Program-made: the position numbers and the translations under genes | Part shown: positions 60,999 through 64,000 of the stretch, one piece after another | Layout of the letters: every line of letters starts with the position of its first letter | Position numbering within the stretch: position 1 is the stretch's first letter | NCBI RefSeq assembly: GCF_016901225.1 | Contig: NZ_JAFEUL010000019.1 | Coordinates: forward strand, 19,749 to 83,748 | Length of the DNA stretch: 64,000 bases | Direction: 5' to 3' | Source: Actibacterium sp. 188UL27-1 | GTDB lineage: Bacteria; Pseudomonadota; Alphaproteobacteria; Rhodobacterales; Rhodobacteraceae | Notes under the pieces: model-generated | What the model was told of the DNA's origin: nothing | The model's input: only the letters and a program-made list of their open reading frames with translations | Databases searched by the model: none

Positions 60999-62963
60999 TC
61001 AGGCAGCCCGCTTTTCCAATTGTTGTGCTTGATGTGGCGTGATCTCATCCTCCGGCAGCGCGCGATCGGGCAGGGTGCCGGGCCGCGCAATGGCGCGTGT
61101 GATATCCCACACCGCGATCAGGAGGCCGGACCAGGTTGGTGCGGCCATGTAGAGTGGTTGATATTTTGGGGCGAAGCAGGTTTTGAACTGGCGCAATCCG
61201 TCAGCACGGGATGCGGCGTTGAACATACGTCGAGCCAGGCGGCTAAGCGTGTCGGTCTCGGTCGTTTCGGCCACGGGAAGTGCCGCCAAAGTCAGACGGG
61301 GGCAGTCCAAGGCAAGGGCATCTTCGATGGCAGCCCAAATCAGGGCATGCATGGTGCCATCTGGAATGCCCGGCAAGTGACGCATGAGGTCCAATGCCCA
61401 TTCCTCCTGAATCGAATGGAATGTGGCAAACGCCACAACCCGGCCTTTATGGTAAGCCACGTAGCGACGTTGCCAGGCGACATAGGTCCGGTCATATCGC
61501 CCCATGGAGAAGCCGCGCGCCGTTCCATGGGCCTCCTGCCAGGCCCGATCAATAGCGGCGAAAGCCACGGCCTGACGGTTCGACAGGGGGCCACGTTCGG
61601 CGCGAATATCGATCCCGGCCTTCATCGACTGGCGGAGTTTGCGACGAAGCTGCCGATATACCGGCGTTTGCAGGTCTATCCCGTCTGGGTCAATCACCGC
61701 TTCCTCTGCGATTTTCACGACACGAAAGCCAAGCCCTCTGGCCCGTGCTGCCATCCGGGATGCGCATTTATACACAACCGGTACCCTGCCCGAGTTTTCG
61801 CCCGTGGCGCAAAGATCCTTGAGGCTTTGACCGTAGACTGCTTCCGGGCCGAAGGGATCTGTTAGGCCGACCAAGCAGGCGTCGGTTTCGTGCATAAGCC
61901 AGCCGCGGCGAGGGCGCGCCGCTTGTAAAACGCCATGGGTGCCCTGATGGATGAGCCCTAGTTCAGCGCGCGGTCCCTGGGCCAGGGCGGCCTGTAGGAC
62001 CGAGGGCAACACGGTTCCAGGCGCAAAGTGCTCTGGATGATCTTGCTTGGTCCGTGTTTTAGGCCCCGCGGCCAAGGCGATGGCAGCGATGCAAGCCGGG
62101 ATGAGGTAGTAAACAATTCGAAACGCGACCATTGCGACCACCAATTGCGGTGCCGCCGCTGCGGGCAACAAGCCCAGCATGGTCACTTCGAATGGGCCGA
62201 GCCCGGCAGGGGTCGACGCAACCAATCCAGCCGTAAATGCCAACAGGTAGGCAGGCATCAACATTGCAAAATCGATGGGACTGCCAGCGGGCAACAGGCA
62301 CCAAAAGGCGAGACTTGCCGCTGTCAGATCAATCGCCGCCAATCCAACCAATGTGAGCGATATCGGCAGATTTGGCACTGAGATCCTGAATTTACCCACG
62401 GTGAGTTTTGGTTGGTAAAGCGCCACAATACCGTATCCTAACGCCGCGAGCACGATCAGCACGCCTAGAACGCGCCCGTACGGCAACGTAGCGGGAAAAA
62501 GCATCAGTGTGATGCCTATGATAACGGTCCAACCAGCGAGAAAGCACAGACTGATCACAGCGGTGAGGGCCAAAGCGCGGGACAGGGAGGTATCTGGAAG
62601 CATCCTCCATCGGGCCAGCGTGCCGACGATGATGCCAAACCCCATGCATTGCGACAGAGAAATGCTGACGATGCCCGCGGCCCGCGCGGTGTGCTGGTCG
62701 GTACGGCTGTTCATCAAGCGGTGAACCGCGCCGTCATATCGCCCGATGGCCCAATAGCTGACACCGGTTAGACCCACCGCCGCGAACCATTGCCAGACCG
62801 ACAGGTCATGCAACGCATTTGCGGCGACATGCAGGTCAATATCAGCCAGGCCCTTGATCAGAAGCGGGGCTAACGCGGCCATCACCAGCAATGGCATGAC
62901 CTGTTTCAGGCACAGTCTTCCCAGATTGGCCCGGATCTGGGACCGTGATTTGGCCGACTGCAT
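60999..62963 (-). CDS. MprF-like lysylphosphatidylglycerol synthase/flippase
   Basis: A 654-residue membrane protein: an N-terminal flippase-like region with about eight to ten hydrophobic helices (FAAVGLTGVSYWAIGRYDGA, VVAMVAFRIVYYLIPACIAA) and a C-terminal DUF2156 aminoacyl-transferase domain (FSMGRYDRTYVAWQRRYVAYH, FHSIQEEWALDLMRHLPG, FKTCFAPKYQPLYMA). It aminoacylates phosphatidylglycerol, lowering envelope charge. ATG 62963 (MQSAKSRSQ) has GAGGAG upstream; an earlier in-frame ATG at 62984 is less likely. Whether the added residue is Lys, Ala or another is unknown. Confidence 0.88.
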   Translation of the reverse strand: MQSAKSRSQIRANLGRLCLKQVMPLLVMAALAPLLIKGLADIDLHVAANALHDLSVWQWFAAVGLTGVSYWAIGRYDGAVHRLMNSRTDQHTARAAGIVSISLSQCMGFGIIVGTLARWRMLPDTSLSRALALTAVISLCFLAGWTVIIGITLMLFPATLPYGRVLGVLIVLAALGYGIVALYQPKLTVGKFRISVPNLPISLTLVGLAAIDLTAASLAFWCLLPAGSPIDFAMLMPAYLLAFTAGLVASTPAGLGPFEVTMLGLLPAAAAPQLVVAMVAFRIVYYLIPACIAAIALAAGPKTRTKQDHPEHFAPGTVLPSVLQAALAQGPRAELGLIHQGTHGVLQAARPRRGWLMHETDACLVGLTDPFGPEAVYGQSLKDLCATGENSGRVPVVYKCASRMAARARGLGFRVVKIAEEAVIDPDGIDLQTPVYRQLRRKLRQSMKAGIDIRAERGPLSNRQAVAFAAIDRAWQEAHGTARGFSMGRYDRTYVAWQRRYVAYHKGRVVAFATFHSIQEEWALDLMRHLPGIPDGTMHALIWAAIEDALALDCPRLTLAALPVAETTETDTLSRLARRMFNAASRADGLRQFKTCFAPKYQPLYMAAPTWSGLLIAVWDITRAIARPGTLPDRALPEDEITPHQAQQLEKRAA

Positions 62964-63036
62964 TTTTGGTCTCCTCCCCCACACCGGGGAAGGATGTACG
63001 CAATAGACCCTACCAAGCCATTAAGTCGGCCGCTCT

Positions 63037-63351
63037 CTAAATCTCTTCCATCAACTGCGCCTTGGCGACAGCCATCAATTCAACCATTTTGGTTCGGATA
63101 GTGGCTTCTTCCGCTTTGTTGCCCAGATCGCCGGACACCTTGCGATAAACATCCTCATCGCCCGCTTCTTCGAAGTCCGACGCGATGACTTCCTTGGCAT
63201 ATGCGGCGGCGGCCTCACCGGTCTTGCCCATCAGGTCTGCGGCCCAAAGCCCCAACAACTTGTTGCGACGTGCCTCGGCCTTGAACTGCATCTCAGCATC
63301 ATGGGCAAACTTGTTTTCAAAGGCATTTTCGCGTTCTTCGAAGGTCGACAT
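63037..63351 (-). CDS. DUF1476 protein, F1-ATPase inhibitor zeta subunit type
   Basis: A 104-residue helical protein beginning MSTFEERENAFENKFAHDAE, the conserved start of the alphaproteobacterial zeta inhibitor of F1F0-ATPase (characterised in Paracoccus denitrificans). The remaining regions are RRNKLLGLWAADLMGKTG, YAKEVIASDFEEAGDED and IRTKMVELMAVAKAQLMEEI. It blocks ATP hydrolysis by F1. ATG 63351 is the family start. It lies upstream of the mprF-like gene on the same strand with a 74-bp gap. Confidence 0.92.
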   Translation of the reverse strand: MSTFEERENAFENKFAHDAEMQFKAEARRNKLLGLWAADLMGKTGEAAAAYAKEVIASDFEEAGDEDVYRKVSGDLGNKAEEATIRTKMVELMAVAKAQLMEEI

Positions 63352-63885
63352 CAACGGTCTCCGTTCAGCAGAGTTTAGGTTGATTGTTACGTAGGGTTTC
63401 TGACGCGAAATGGCCAGACGGAACCGAAACGAGGCCGCCGAAAGCCTGTAACATCGAAGGGCCTTTCCAATCAGATGTGTCACGCTGAAGGGGCTTTTTG
63501 CATAAATCTTGGTTTGTATGCATTTCCGGTTTCCCGAACGGATTTGTGCCCGGTGCTCTTTGAGGGTGTGCCAAGATCGGTACAGCGGTTGCGCAGTGCG
63601 ATGCGGATGTGGAGCTTAGCGAGATGCCGGTCAAAATGTATGGTAAGACTTTATCCAAGTCGTTTGGGGCAGTTCATCCACTGACCGGCCGCGCATTGGG
63701 AAGCAATGTGCCGAGAGGGGATCAGCAAAACCCAGATGCGCGACCGTGCTTGCCGGTCGCAGGCGGATGCCAAACCATCCTTGTGTGAAAGCAGATCGAT
63801 CGCGGGCCGCTGCTCCAGCGCGACAGAGGTGGTTCGGTTCGTTTGAACAGTTTGGAGCCGTTTCTTAGTTGGATTTTCCGCTCGT
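63352..63885. other. gene-poor stretch next to an IS end
   Basis: About 530 bp with no recognised gene. The plus frame 63564-63788 is open for 74 codons; from GTG 63609 it reads VELSEMPVKMYGKTLSKSFG and continues with HPLTGRALGSNVPRGDQQ, which looks more protein-like than its surroundings but begins after a stop and matches no family I know. It may be a gene fragment. AT-rich sequence upstream of the zeta gene start (63361-63400) probably contains its promoter. Confidence 0.4.
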
Positions 63886-64000
63886 TTATGCCGCCACCGG
63901 GATTGGTTTCGACGGGTTGAGATATGCCTGATCGGGGGGTTGCCCGTCCAGCGATGAGTGTGGTCGCCTGCTGTTGTAGAATGCCAGATACAGGCGCAGG
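63823..64000 (-). mobile_element. 3' end of an IS3-family insertion sequence
   Basis: The right-hand end of an IS3-family element. It contains the last 37 codons of an integrase-type transposase. Beyond the stop codon, about 60 bp (63823-63885) include AGGTGGTTCGGTTCGTTTG, which looks like the terminal repeat region, probably ending near 63823-63832. The rest of the element is outside the window, so the boundary and target duplication cannot be fixed. Confidence 0.7.
63886..64000 (-). CDS. IS3-family transposase OrfB, C-terminal end (partial)
   Basis: The final 37 complete codons plus stop of a DDE integrase-type transposase. The translation ends LYLAFYNSRRPHSSLDGQ followed by PPDQAYLNPSKPIPVAA, a C-terminus common to IS3-family OrfB proteins; the YNSRRPHSSLDG motif is the region after the catalytic Glu. 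The start lies beyond position 64000. Whether the element is complete cannot be seen. Confidence 0.85.
   Translation of the reverse strand, partial: LRLYLAFYNSRRPHSSLDGQPPDQAYLNPSKPIPVAA

Noticed and set aside
63365..63658. Minus-strand 97-codon frame upstream of the zeta gene
   Set aside because: Biased composition, no domain, covers the probable promoter of the zeta-subunit gene.
1..64000. CRISPR arrays, tRNA or rRNA genes
   Set aside because: No regularly spaced direct repeats, and no stretch with a convincing T-arm GGTTCGA motif or rRNA-like sequence was noticed; a tRNAscan or rRNA profile search would confirm.

Overview
The window is typical of a marine alphaproteobacterium of the Rhodobacterales (roseobacter type). 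It is GC-rich and densely coded. The signs include a zwf-pgl-pgi cluster, a one-cysteine DksA, a non-zinc type HemB, a GTTC-N7-GTTC-like LexA box before uvrA, a VPLPA-CTERM secreted hydrolase, an F1-ATPase zeta-type inhibitor (DUF1476) and corrinoid/DUF1638 methyl-transfer genes. I found no rRNA, tRNA or CRISPR. The assignment rests on gene content only.

Layout. 1-4.26 kb (minus): fatty-acid/acyl-CoA catabolism (acyl-CoA ligase, FadJ-type bifunctional enzyme, acyl-CoA dehydrogenase cut by the window edge). 4.34-12.43 kb: a sugar locus with a D-lyxose/D-mannose isomerase divergent from a LacI regulator, a complete ABC importer and an intracellular MGH1-type (mannosylglycerate hydrolase-like) glycosidase. 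I read this as uptake and breakdown of a glycosyl-glycerate osmolyte such as mannosylglycerate (digeneaside). 12.5-16.0 kb: an aspartoacylase-like and a penicillin-acylase-like hydrolase. 16.1-20.9 kb: a hydroxyacid dehydrogenase, then zwf-pgl-pgi, with a LacI-type palindrome upstream of zwf. 20.9-26.5 kb: a VWA protein with three 85-residue repeats, uvrA and a patatin-like lipase. 26.7-30.2 kb: valine degradation (isobutyryl-CoA dehydrogenase, 3-hydroxyisobutyryl-CoA hydrolase, MmsB) ending in a translationally coupled gene broken by an in-frame TAG. 30.3-41.3 kb: mixed housekeeping and regulatory genes (Fur, AraC, MoxR, DksA, monooxygenase, SYLF lipoprotein, HemB). 41.4-55.2 kb: mfd, MFS/FrnE pair, acyl-CoA ligase divergent from an XRE-cupin regulator plus a sugar dehydrogenase, xthA, a beta-barrel protein, IscA/ErpA, dgt, SufE.

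55.3-60.9 kb holds a corrinoid protein, a GST, a small membrane protein and DUF1638 in one operon, and nearby a homocysteine methyltransferase with a TGAA-N5-TTCA palindrome upstream. Together these look like parts of a split B12-dependent methionine synthase. The end of the window has an MprF-like protein, the zeta inhibitor, a 0.5 kb stretch without a recognisable gene, and the 3' end of an IS3-family transposase running off the edge.

A dispersed repeat of about 42 bp (core ATATCCCCGCCGGAGGCA) occurs four times, always between convergent genes. Two of the copies form one long inverted repeat.
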